This document shows, piece by piece, positions 1-6,664 of a DNA stretch of 9,441 bases; position 1 is the first letter of the stretch; the number at the start of each line of letters is the position of its first letter. A model generated the notes under the pieces. The model was not told where the DNA came from and ran no database searches. It saw only the letters and a program-made list of their open reading frames with translations. This stretch comes from Rickettsia typhi (GTDB lineage: Bacteria; Pseudomonadota; Alphaproteobacteria; Rickettsiales; Deianiraeaceae): the NCBI GenBank assembly GCA_945861605.1, contig CAMAVG010000032.1, forward strand, positions 1 through 9,441, given 5' to 3'. The translations under genes were made by a program, and so were the position numbers.

Positions 1-324
1 AAGGTTGTTGGTTGCATTTGTGGAACGGTCGTTGATGTTGCTGTTGATATTCGCCCGAAATCCCCAACATTTGGCAAACATTTTGCGATTGAACTTGATT
101 GCCCTGAAAAAATGCTATACATTCCACACGGTTTTGCACACGGTTTTGAAGTGATTTCAGATTCCGCCCACCTTCTTTATTTCACAGATACCCACTTCGA
201 CAAAGAAAGCGATAACGGCATTCATTATGCTTCATGCGGAATCAACTGGCAAACGAAAAATCCCTTGATTTCTCAAAAAGATTCACTACTTCAAACTTTT
301 GAAGAATACGCAAATAATATTTAA
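1..324 (+). CDS. rmlC: dTDP-4-dehydrorhamnose 3,5-epimerase, C-terminal part (5' end outside window)
   Basis: Cupin-fold epimerase of the dTDP-L-rhamnose pathway. It inverts C3 and C5 of dTDP-4-keto-6-deoxyglucose to give the substrate of RmlD. The frame is open from base 1 to TAA at 322-324 and gives 107 residues. The family usually has about 180, so roughly the first 75 residues, with the first cupin strands and catalytic His, lie to the left of the window. Visible family motifs are VVDVAVDIRPKSPTFGK (residues 10-26), IPHGFAHGFEVISD (41-54), the LLY segment carrying the conserved Tyr, and GIHYASCGINW near the C-terminus. The usual YY pair after the C/F-T-D/N motif reads HF here. An internal ATG at 112 is in the middle of the domain and is not the start. 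The gene is 8 bp upstream of the RgpF-like gene on the same strand, so co-transcription is likely. Identity is secure. Confidence 0.93.
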   Translation, partial: KVVGCICGTVVDVAVDIRPKSPTFGKHFAIELDCPEKMLYIPHGFAHGFEVISDSAHLLYFTDTHFDKESDNGIHYASCGINWQTKNPLISQKDSLLQTFEEYANNI

Positions 325-332
325 ATAAAACA

Positions 333-1460
333 ATGGCACACACTCCCCAACCATTACCAACATTTGAACGCCTTTTTATTCGCCCAATTCTTCATACAAT
401 TTACCCAAAATGGCTTCAAAAAAAAGTCATCGAATATAAAATGCGTGCGTATTTACTTCTCTTTCCAATAAAATATCAATTTCACAAGGGAAATATTGAA
501 ATTGGAAGCCGTCTTTGCGTTTTTGTTTCGTTTCAACCGCGTGGCATTTTGCCAACAACTTGGAAATATCTGCAACATTTGAAGGAAAATCTTGGTTATT
601 CAATCGTGCTTCTTTCAAATTGCCCACTGCAAAAAAAAGATATTCCCAAATTACAAAACCTTTGCGTTGAAGTGATTGAACGCGATAACATTGGCTATGA
701 TTTCGGCGCTTATAAAGATGGAATTTTGCGTTACATGGAAAAACTTGGAAGCAAATTTGATGAACTTGAAACCCTTCTGATAGCAAACGATTCCGTTATT
801 GGTCCCATTTATGATATGTCCCCAATTCACGACCAAATGCAAGCAGAAGATTGTGATTTCTGGGGAATAAATGATTTCTTTGCTGATAGAAATATTTTTA
901 AAATTAACACAGAATCTCCAATACATATTTCTTCTTATTTCATTTGCTTTAAGAGTAATCTCCTTAAAGCAGAAGTATTCAAAAACCTGTGGAGAGATAT
1001 GATTTACCCTTCCGGTAGAAAAATTGCGGTGCGTAATGAAAAAAAGCTTGGTCAGTATTTGCTAAACAACAAATTTTCCTATTCAGTTTTTGTTAAAAAA
1101 GAGGATATCATTAATTATATTTCGGAAAACAAAGCAACATTTGATTACGATATGTGGTTTGATAAATTGACGGATGAATGGAAAGCTAAAGAGCAAACAT
1201 CAAATCCGTATTTATTCATTTCGCATTGTCATACAAATGCAACATGCCCAATGTTGACACTTGTTCACTTTGGAATGCCACTTATGAAACGCGACTTAAT
1301 TAAACGCAATATTGTAAATATGAGTATTTTCAAAGCAATTTTGAACAAACACGAAAAACAGCTGACGCAAATTGTTACGAAGGAAGAAATTCTTGATGAA
1401 ATGGGCTTAAACCCAAGAACGGCAAATTCAATTTTCAAGTGGAAGAAATATATAATATAG
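333..1460 (+). CDS. RgpF-like rhamnan synthesis protein (putative rhamnosyltransferase)
   Basis: A 375-residue protein of the rhamnan synthesis F family (RgpF, Pfam PF05045). Members help build rhamnose-containing polysaccharides and are thought to act as cytoplasmic, membrane-associated glycosyltransferases. Family hallmarks visible are RDNIGYDFGAYKDG (residues 117-130), LLIANDSVIGPI (148-159), DFWGIN (175-180) and HISSYFICF (198-206), which are the typical core blocks in the right order. The N-terminal ~55 residues are basic and hydrophobic in patches, and no signal peptide is evident. ATG at 333 follows an A/T-rich leader without a Shine-Dalgarno sequence. The TAG stop leaves one base before the isomerase start at 1462, a strong sign of operon organisation. 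With rmlC upstream and rmlD downstream, dTDP-L-rhamnose is the likely donor; that is inference from context. Acceptor and linkage cannot be read from sequence. One sampled line inside the gene (901-960) has only 15 G+C of 60, so it is AT-richer than rmlD or rmlB. Confidence 0.82.
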   Translation: MAHTPQPLPTFERLFIRPILHTIYPKWLQKKVIEYKMRAYLLLFPIKYQFHKGNIEIGSRLCVFVSFQPRGILPTTWKYLQHLKENLGYSIVLLSNCPLQKKDIPKLQNLCVEVIERDNIGYDFGAYKDGILRYMEKLGSKFDELETLLIANDSVIGPIYDMSPIHDQMQAEDCDFWGINDFFADRNIFKINTESPIHISSYFICFKSNLLKAEVFKNLWRDMIYPSGRKIAVRNEKKLGQYLLNNKFSYSVFVKKEDIINYISENKATFDYDMWFDKLTDEWKAKEQTSNPYLFISHCHTNATCPMLTLVHFGMPLMKRDLIKRNIVNMSIFKAILNKHEKQLTQIVTKEEILDEMGLNPRTANSIFKWKKYII

Positions 1461-1461
1461 T

Positions 1462-2568
1462 ATGGAAATTAAAACATTCAACACAAAAAGCGAAACTTCG
1501 GTAGCAGTTGATATCTCAAACCTGTTTCACACCGATGAACTTCCGCTTTGGAAAGAAATTGCACACGAAATTTGCGAAAAATTCACGCATGTTTTCATTT
1601 TTGGAGTCGGCGGCTCTTCCCTTGCGGGGCAGGTTTTGGTTCAATTTAAAGCACCAAATTCGCCAAAAATCCGTTTTATTGATGTATTGGACGAAAGCAC
1701 GATTGTTCAAATTAAGCGAACGGAAATTTCAACAACTGCGTTTGTTTTTATTACGAAATCCGGCGAAACACTTGAGACGCTCGTTCAAACGAATTACTGC
1801 CTTCAGTATTTGAACGAACAAAAGCGAGAAATCAAAAATCACTGCTTTTTTTTAACGATGCAGGGAACGCCCCTTTGGAACTTTGCCAAAGAAAACAATG
1901 CAACAACAATTGTTCACCCTGATGTTTGCGGAAGGTTTTCCTGTTTCACGGCAGTTGCAATTTTCCCTGCATTAATTGCCGGCGTGAATGTTGAAAGCTA
2001 CATTGAAGGCGGGAAAATTCAATCGCAAAATGAAATTGACACGGAGTTTGCAAAATCGATGCTTGAAATGCCAATTCACATAACAATGCCATACATTCAC
2101 AAGCTTGATGTCTTCACCGAATGGTATTCGCAGCTGACGGCAGAATCTCTTTCAAAAGGCGGAAATGGTTATTGCGTTGTGCGATCTCTTGGAACGAAAG
2201 ATCAGCACAATCAATTACAAATGTTTTTGGATGGTCGAAACGATAAAACCTACACATTCATTGGTAATACATGCGAAAGCGGGGATGTAATTCACAATAA
2301 AATCGCAGGTGTTGAAATTCCAAAAACGCGACTATCTTTCTTGATGCAAGCAGGAATGCAGGGCGTCGCAAAAGAACTTGAAAAGCAGGGAAAGGGCGTG
2401 AGGATTATCCACTTTGAGGAAATCTCCCCAAAAGAAGTTGGAAAACTGTTCGGGTTTTATATGCAAGAAGTGCTGTTTCAGGCTCGCTTTTTACAAGTTG
2501 AACCATTTACCCAACCAAGCGTTGCCTCGGTGAAAAAATTGATGTTTGAATTCTTGCAATCGAAGTGA
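1462..2568 (+). CDS. pgi: Compact phosphoglucose isomerase (SIS domain)
   Basis: Glucose-6-phosphate isomerase family, interconverting glucose-6-P and fructose-6-P in the cytoplasm. At 368 residues it is well below the ~450-550 of common bacterial PGIs and resembles compact forms. PGI landmarks occur in order: GVGGSSLAGQ (48-57), the phosphate-binding ITKSGETLET (97-106), CGRFS (156-160, usually GGRFS), QLTAESLSKGG (224-234) holding the expected catalytic Glu228, and GTKDQHNQLQMFLDG (244-258) with ring-opening His249. FTQPSVASVK (349-358) follows the spacing of the C-terminal F-D-Q-x-G-V-E-x-x-K motif. It keeps Lys358 but replaces the conserved Asp, Gly and Glu. The catalytic set therefore looks intact and the enzyme is probably active. 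It starts one base after the RgpF-like stop and ends 10 bp before rmlD, inside the rhamnose operon. It may supply hexose-phosphate for dTDP-glucose or be the cell's only PGI. A bifunctional phosphoglucose/phosphomannose isomerase is a less likely alternative. Confidence 0.85.
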   Translation: MEIKTFNTKSETSVAVDISNLFHTDELPLWKEIAHEICEKFTHVFIFGVGGSSLAGQVLVQFKAPNSPKIRFIDVLDESTIVQIKRTEISTTAFVFITKSGETLETLVQTNYCLQYLNEQKREIKNHCFFLTMQGTPLWNFAKENNATTIVHPDVCGRFSCFTAVAIFPALIAGVNVESYIEGGKIQSQNEIDTEFAKSMLEMPIHITMPYIHKLDVFTEWYSQLTAESLSKGGNGYCVVRSLGTKDQHNQLQMFLDGRNDKTYTFIGNTCESGDVIHNKIAGVEIPKTRLSFLMQAGMQGVAKELEKQGKGVRIIHFEEISPKEVGKLFGFYMQEVLFQARFLQVEPFTQPSVASVKKLMFEFLQSK

Positions 2569-2578
2569 AATCTGAAAA

Positions 2579-3436
2579 ATGAACATTGTTTTTGGAAAAA
2601 ACGGACAAGTTGCCTCGTGTTTGCGTATGGTTTTGCACGCAGAACTACACAGGTGGCGTTTTGTTGGTAGCGATGAATGTGATTTTGAAAATCCGAAAAT
2701 CGTTGCTTCCTTTTTGGAAAATTTGGGTTTTATTCCTGAAATCATAATAAACGCAAGTGCATTTACGGCGGTGGATTTAGCGGAATCCCAAAAAGAAAAA
2801 GCGATGAACATCAACGCGAACTCCGTTGGTGAAATTGCAAAATTTTGTGAAAAAAACAACGCAACTTTGGTTCATTATTCAACGGATTACATTTTCGATG
2901 GCAGTGGTCAAACGCCATTCAAAGTTGATGATATCGCAAATCCCATCAACCATTATGGGGCAACAAAGCTTGAAGGCGAAAGGCTGATTTTGGAATCAAA
3001 ATGCAGGGCGTATATCCTACGAATTTCTTGGGTTTATAGTTCACACGGCAAGAATTTCGTGAAAACTATGCTAAAATTGATGCAAGAAAAGGAAAAAAAT
3101 TCCGTTGTTTGTGACCAAATCGGCTCACCAACTAGTGCTTTTGAAGTTGCAAAAATGACTGATGCACTCCTCAAAAACCAACTCCCATTTGGAGTTTATC
3201 ACTTCACGGACGGCGATTTTTGTTCTTGGTTTGAATTTGCGTGCGAAATTGAAAAACAGGCAAGGAAATTGGGTGAAAATTTAGCTGTTAAGAAGATTAA
3301 TCCAATTTTCACAAGTCAATTTCCAACGCCAGCAAAAAGACCACTAAACTCCCGCCTTGAAACTTCAAAATTGAGTGAATATATCAAACCGTGGCAGGAA
3401 AATTTGGCAAGCGTTATGCGGGAAATTTTGTCGTAA
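2579..3436 (+). CDS. rmlD: dTDP-4-dehydrorhamnose reductase
   Basis: Last enzyme of dTDP-L-rhamnose synthesis: NAD(P)H-dependent reduction of the 4-keto group of dTDP-4-keto-L-rhamnose. It is an extended short-chain dehydrogenase of 285 residues, normal for RmlD. Seen in order are the Rossmann GKNGQ loop (6-10; the usual TG before it is absent), NASAFTAVDLAE (58-69), STDYIFDG (101-108), the catalytic Tyr126-x3-Lys130 (YGATK), SWVYSSHGKNF (150-160), DQIGSPTS (179-186) and the C-terminal AKRPLNSRLETSKL substrate-binding motif. ATG at 2579 is 10 bp after the isomerase stop, with no Shine-Dalgarno sequence. It is the last gene of the left plus-strand run. Its TAA lies one base from the stop of the convergent glycosyltransferase gene. 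Identity is secure. Confidence 0.95.
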   Translation: MNIVFGKNGQVASCLRMVLHAELHRWRFVGSDECDFENPKIVASFLENLGFIPEIIINASAFTAVDLAESQKEKAMNINANSVGEIAKFCEKNNATLVHYSTDYIFDGSGQTPFKVDDIANPINHYGATKLEGERLILESKCRAYILRISWVYSSHGKNFVKTMLKLMQEKEKNSVVCDQIGSPTSAFEVAKMTDALLKNQLPFGVYHFTDGDFCSWFEFACEIEKQARKLGENLAVKKINPIFTSQFPTPAKRPLNSRLETSKLSEYIKPWQENLASVMREILS

Positions 3437-3437
3437 A

Positions 3438-4433
3438 TTATGATTTAATTCCAAACATTTTCTTAATTTTTCGCTTGAAATATCTTTTAACATCGGTAAA
3501 TTTTATTGGTCTGATGTTGGGTGTTGGTTTGATATTGTAGAGATTACTATAATGCATTATTATCGATTCAATCATCGTGTCTTTATACTCTTTATTTCCA
3601 TTATGCAATACGAAGTGATCAATTTTTTGCATATACTGCCTAACGCCGTGCATACTCCATGGATATATATGTTGTGATTTTAATCCATCTCCATATTTTT
3701 CTTGTACTTGATATATAGTTTCCACTTGTCTTTCAACATTTTTGTGTAGGTTGTTTTCGTGGTGTCTATAATCAAAAATTGCCTCATTGATTATGCGAAA
3801 TGTCATGTTTGGATGTGTGAGCATATATTTATACATTTTGGTTCGAATAACTATATCATCACCCAGCATATTCTCTTCCCAACCACCGACATCATCAAGA
3901 ATGGATTTTCTAATTAAGCAAGATTGTACATAGAATGAGCCTGATATTTCAATTTCAGATTTGAATAAATCGTGTACTGTAACATTATTATGGTTTTTAT
4001 TGTAAAACGGAGAATTTGATACTTCGCCGGTTTTTTTACCATTTTCATCAATTACTTCGGTTCTATCTCCTGCACAAAATTGAATGTTTGCATCTTGAAT
4101 TAGAATATTGACCATTTTTTCTAGAGAATCTTTTTTGATTACATCATCCATCGATGTTAAATAGCATAATTCTCCTGATGCTTTTGATAGCAAAATGTTG
4201 AAATTCATAGGAACATTTCCTGTATTTTTCTGCGTGTGAATAATGCTTTTTTGCGTAATGTTCTGTGTTACCTGTGTCGCAATTTTAACTGTCTCATCGG
4301 AAGATCCATCGTCAACAATTATAATTTCAAAGTTTTGATATGTCTGGTTTAGTATTGCATTGATGCAACTTGTAACATATTTTTCGTGATTGTATGCTAG
4401 AATGCATATTGATATCAAAGGTTTATTGTTCAT
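3438..4433 (-). CDS. Family 2 glycosyltransferase (GT-A fold)
   Basis: A 331-residue inverting GT2-type glycosyltransferase, probably adding a sugar to a lipid-linked or growing glycan at the inner membrane. The N-terminus has the classic GT2 start PLISICILAYNHEKYV (5-20). DDGSSDET (41-48) binds the nucleotide, TSMDD (93-97) is the metal-binding DxD-equivalent, and GGWEENMLGDD around residues 187-197 carries the acceptor-side/catalytic acidic residues. The C-terminus is very basic (KRYFKRKIKKMFGIKS), which may anchor it to membrane. No transmembrane segment is obvious. Its start overlaps the end of the upstream aminotransferase gene by 11 bp, so the two are probably translated as a coupled pair. 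Placement suggests transfer of a 3-amino-3,6-dideoxyhexose, but donor specificity cannot be read from sequence. Sampled lines are very AT-rich (16/60 G+C at 3541-3600, 15/60 at 3961-4020), below the rml genes, in line with a transferred or fast-drifting glycan gene. Confidence 0.88.
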   Translation of the reverse strand: MNNKPLISICILAYNHEKYVTSCINAILNQTYQNFEIIIVDDGSSDETVKIATQVTQNITQKSIIHTQKNTGNVPMNFNILLSKASGELCYLTSMDDVIKKDSLEKMVNILIQDANIQFCAGDRTEVIDENGKKTGEVSNSPFYNKNHNNVTVHDLFKSEIEISGSFYVQSCLIRKSILDDVGGWEENMLGDDIVIRTKMYKYMLTHPNMTFRIINEAIFDYRHHENNLHKNVERQVETIYQVQEKYGDGLKSQHIYPWSMHGVRQYMQKIDHFVLHNGNKEYKDTMIESIIMHYSNLYNIKPTPNIRPIKFTDVKRYFKRKIKKMFGIKS

Positions 4434-5541
4434 ATTTATTAATAACGGTTATAATATATTCAACTTCTTCATTGGTTAATGTTTGAAAAAGTGGAATGCT
4501 GATGATTGTTTCGGAGAGAATTTCTGAAATTGGAAGGCTTAAATGATTAAATTCTTTGTAAGCTTCCTGCTTGTGTATTGGAATAGGGTAGTGTATCATT
4601 GTTTCAATTCCGTTTGCTAGTAAATACTTCTGAAATTTTGTTCTGGAATTTGCATCGCGACACTTCAATACAAACAAATGATAAGCGTGATACACATTCG
4701 ATGGAGTGTGTGGAAGAACAATGTGTGGATTGTTAATTTTGGTTAAATATTGATTCGCAATTTCGTTTCTTCTTGTTGTTGTTGAATCAAGATGTTCAAG
4801 TTTCACGCTTAAAAATGCCGCTTGAAGTTCGTCTAACCTGTTGTTTCTGCCTTTGTATTTATTGTAATATTTCGTTTCCGAGCCATAGTTTGATAACGCC
4901 TTAACAATTCGTGCAAGTTCATCGTTGTTTGTTGTAATGCAGCCGCCATCGCCAATTGCACCAAGGTTTTTTCCGGGGTAAAAGCTAAACGCGGAGGCAT
5001 CACTAAGGGAGCCAACCTTGAAACCATCACACAATGCACCGTGTGCTTGTGCGGAATCTTCAATTATTTTTAAATTGTGTTTTTTGGCAATTGCCTGAAT
5101 TTTTTCCATTTCGGCGGGAAGGCCATACAAATGCACAGCAATTATTGCTTTTGTTTTTTTGGAAATCTTTTCTTCAATTAAGTCTGGATTGATGTTAAAA
5201 GTGAGTGGATCGGGTTCAACAAAAATTGGTTGCAAGTTGCAGTTTGTTACTGCCAATGCTGTTGCAATATATGTATTCGATGGAACGATTATTTCGTCGA
5301 AATCTTGAAATAATCCCATTTCTTTGTATGAAAGAATAATAAGTTCCAAAGCATCAAGACCGTTTGAAGTTCCAATGCAATGCTTCGTATTACAATATTT
5401 TGCAAAGGATTCCTCAAATTTCTTCACTTCGTTTCCTAATATATACCAACCGGAATTGATTACAGAAGCTGATGCTTGTTGAAGTTCTTCAGCATAAACA
5501 TTGTTTATTTGTTGAAGATCAAGAAATTTTATTTTCCGCAT
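4423..5541 (-). CDS. PLP-dependent sugar 3-aminotransferase (DegT/DnrJ/EryC1 family; FdtB/QdtB-like)
   Basis: Transfers an amino group, normally from glutamate, to a keto-sugar nucleotide. With the adjacent 3,4-ketoisomerase the expected substrate is dTDP-3-keto-6-deoxyhexose, giving dTDP-Qui3N or dTDP-Fuc3N. The length of 372 residues is typical. Motifs are FLDLQ at the N-terminus, GTSNGLDAL (57-65, PLP phosphate contacts), EDSAQAHGA (161-169; Asp162 and Gln165 contact the cofactor), SFYPGKNLGAIGDGG (186-200; Lys191 is the Schiff-base lysine) and GRNNRLDELQAA (231-242). All key residues are present. ATG at 5541 gives the usual N-terminus; no Shine-Dalgarno sequence is seen. It is the first gene of a minus-strand pair with the overlapping GT2 gene, and it diverges from the ketoisomerase across 119 bp. 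The family assignment is firm. The regiochemistry (3- rather than 4-amino) is inferred from the neighbour, and Qui3N versus Fuc3N is not decided by this gene. Confidence 0.9.
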   Translation of the reverse strand: MRKIKFLDLQQINNVYAEELQQASASVINSGWYILGNEVKKFEESFAKYCNTKHCIGTSNGLDALELIILSYKEMGLFQDFDEIIVPSNTYIATALAVTNCNLQPIFVEPDPLTFNINPDLIEEKISKKTKAIIAVHLYGLPAEMEKIQAIAKKHNLKIIEDSAQAHGALCDGFKVGSLSDASAFSFYPGKNLGAIGDGGCITTNNDELARIVKALSNYGSETKYYNKYKGRNNRLDELQAAFLSVKLEHLDSTTTRRNEIANQYLTKINNPHIVLPHTPSNVYHAYHLFVLKCRDANSRTKFQKYLLANGIETMIHYPIPIHKQEAYKEFNHLSLPISEILSETIISIPLFQTLTNEEVEYIITVINKYEQ

Positions 5542-5577
5542 TGCTTAATTTATGACTTGAACTTATAAACAATCAAG

Positions 5578-5606
5578 AATGTATTAAAAAGCAAGATTTT
5601 TTTCAA
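5578..5606 (-). promoter_or_regulatory. Putative sigma70-like promoter for aminotransferase-GT2 pair
   Basis: On the minus strand TTGAAA (5606-5601) and TACATT (5583-5578) are separated by 17 bases. That is five of six matches to the -35 and four of six to the -10 consensus. Transcription would start near 5571, leaving about a 30-base leader before the ATG at 5541. Such matches occur by chance in AT-rich DNA, and the host's sigma consensus is unknown. Confidence 0.35.
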
Positions 5607-5607
5607 C

Positions 5608-5637
5608 TTGACATTTGAATACTTAAGTCAACAAAAT
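5608..5637 (+). promoter_or_regulatory. Putative promoter for ketoisomerase-GNAT genes, overlapping an inverted repeat
   Basis: A perfect TTGACA (5608-5613) is followed at 18 bases by CAAAAT (5632-5637, four of six to the -10). The -35 box lies one base from the -35 of the divergent promoter, so the two would be back to back. The box also forms the left arm of an inverted repeat, TTGAC (5608-5612) and GTCAA (5627-5631), spaced 14 bases apart, with the palindrome ACTTAAGT (5621-5628) in its right half. This could be an operator, but no regulator is in the window. Confidence 0.3.
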
Positions 5638-5660
5638 TACAAGAAATTTTAAACAACATT

Positions 5661-6074
5661 GTGTACTGTGCGGAATATTCAGAATTGGAATTTAAAAAAA
5701 TTGGCGATTCCCTCGGTTCGTTAATAGCAATTCAAAACGGTGGAATTCCTTTTGAAATAAAAAGAGTTTATTACATTTTCAACACTGGCAGTGATGTCAT
5801 TCGCGGGAAGCATGCCCACAAAAATTTAGAACAAATCTTAGTATGCGTCAGCGGTTCATGTACTGTTACATGCGATGATAGCACAACGAAAAAAGAATTC
5901 GAACTTAACAATCCAAGTAAAGGTTTGCATATTAAGGGTTTAATTTGGCGTGAAATGTTTAATTTCAGTGCAGATTGCGTCCTGTTATGTCTTGCTTCAA
6001 ACATTTACGACGAAAGCGATTACATAAGAAATTACGACGAATTTTTGGAATATGCCAATGCATATAAACAGTGA
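5661..6074 (+). CDS. dTDP-4-oxo-6-deoxyglucose 3,4-ketoisomerase (FdtA/QdtA family)
   Basis: A 137-residue cupin enzyme that moves the keto group of dTDP-4-keto-6-deoxyglucose from C4 to C3, the committed step to dTDP-Fuc3NAc or dTDP-Qui3NAc. Family motifs are GSLIAIQNGGIPFEIKRVYY (19-38), IRGKHAHK (47-54) with the catalytic His pair 51 and 53, EQILVCVSGSCTV (57-69), IWREM (95-99), LASNIYDESDYIRNYDEF (111-128). Length is normal. The start is GTG: the frame has no ATG before the domain, and GTG gives the expected short N-terminal lead. The residue after Trp96 is Arg97, as I recall for QdtA, where FdtA has His. The other discriminating position, in DSLGSL (16-21), is Leu18, matching neither. 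The GNAT gene overlaps its 3' end by 23 bp or 17 bp. It is divergent from the aminotransferase, its presumed next step. Family is secure; the C4 stereochemistry of the product is open. Confidence 0.92.
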   Translation: MYCAEYSELEFKKIGDSLGSLIAIQNGGIPFEIKRVYYIFNTGSDVIRGKHAHKNLEQILVCVSGSCTVTCDDSTTKKEFELNNPSKGLHIKGLIWREMFNFSADCVLLCLASNIYDESDYIRNYDEFLEYANAYKQ

Positions 6075-6603
6075 TAACGATGTATCATTAAGAAGTGTTG
6101 AACTTTCTGATGCACAGTTCATATTACAGTTAAGATTAAACCCCGAACTTGGTGCATATTTATCAACAACCGCCAATAATATTGAAATGCAGAGGGAATT
6201 TATTGAGAAGTGCAAATTAAAAGAATTGCAAAAACTTGAATATTATTTCATTATAGAATATCAAAATGTCCCAGTTGGAACCGTCAGGCTTTACAACATT
6301 GATTACCAAAAAAGCACATTTACTTGGGGAAGTTGGATTGTTCAACGAGGAAACCCCGGTAATGTTGCTCTTTCATCAGCATACATGACATACCATTTTG
6401 GGTTCAACAACCTGAACTTGCAAAAGGCTTTAATTGATGTTAGAAAGGAGAACGCTTCAGTGTTGAAGTTTCATAATACATACTGTGATTTTCTTTATGA
6501 AGATGAAATTGATTGTTATTTAGAATTCAAGAAAGAAAATTTTCACAAGTTTACTGATCAATTTCAAGGGAAAATTCCAACAAAGATAATGATTGTAATA
6601 TAA
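6052..6603 (+). CDS. GNAT-family N-acetyltransferase, probably acting on the dTDP-3-amino sugar
   Basis: A 183-residue GCN5-related acetyltransferase of the RimJ/RimL-PseH-like group, using acetyl-CoA. Visible features are the N-terminal strand and helix with LRSVELSDAQFILQLRLNPE (13-32), the central strand GTVRLYNID (76-84), SWIV (94-97), a degenerate CoA-pyrophosphate loop RGNPGN (99-104) in place of Q/RxxGxG/A, and the late NASVLKFHNTYCDF (134-147) that matches the Asn-x-x-S-x-x-x-Y/F pattern of the fold. ATG at 6052 overlaps the ketoisomerase by 23 bp; an in-frame ATG at 6058 would shorten the overlap to 17 bp. Either implies translational coupling. The likely job is N-acetylation of dTDP-Qui3N or Fuc3N, inferred from context. 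Known enzymes for this step are usually left-handed beta-helix proteins. Very AT-rich: 13 G+C of 60 at 6481-6540. It could instead acylate another amino sugar. Confidence 0.78.
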   Translation: MPMHINSDNDVSLRSVELSDAQFILQLRLNPELGAYLSTTANNIEMQREFIEKCKLKELQKLEYYFIIEYQNVPVGTVRLYNIDYQKSTFTWGSWIVQRGNPGNVALSSAYMTYHFGFNNLNLQKALIDVRKENASVLKFHNTYCDFLYEDEIDCYLEFKKENFHKFTDQFQGKIPTKIMIVI

Positions 6604-6621
6604 TTTTTAACACAAAATCTC

Positions 6622-6650
6622 TTGACAATTAACCCCGCATTTTTCATCAA
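6622..6650 (+). promoter_or_regulatory. Weak candidate promoter upstream of rmlB
   Basis: The 61-base gap between the GNAT stop and rmlB contains a perfect TTGACA (6622-6627). Seventeen bases on is only CATCAA (6645-6650), three of six matches to TATAAT. The box may let rmlB be expressed separately from the two genes upstream, but read-through is equally possible. Nothing else is evident in the gap. Confidence 0.22.
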
Positions 6651-6664
6651 TCTGAAAAACGATT

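Noticed and set aside
427..786. Long open frame on the minus strand opposite the RgpF-like gene
   Set aside because: It lies wholly within a gene with strong family motifs on the plus strand and shows no recognisable domain.
1847..1856. Run of T inside the isomerase gene as a possible phase-variation slip site
   Set aside because: A single short run in a metabolic gene in an AT-rich genome, with the frame intact on both sides. There is no sign of switching.
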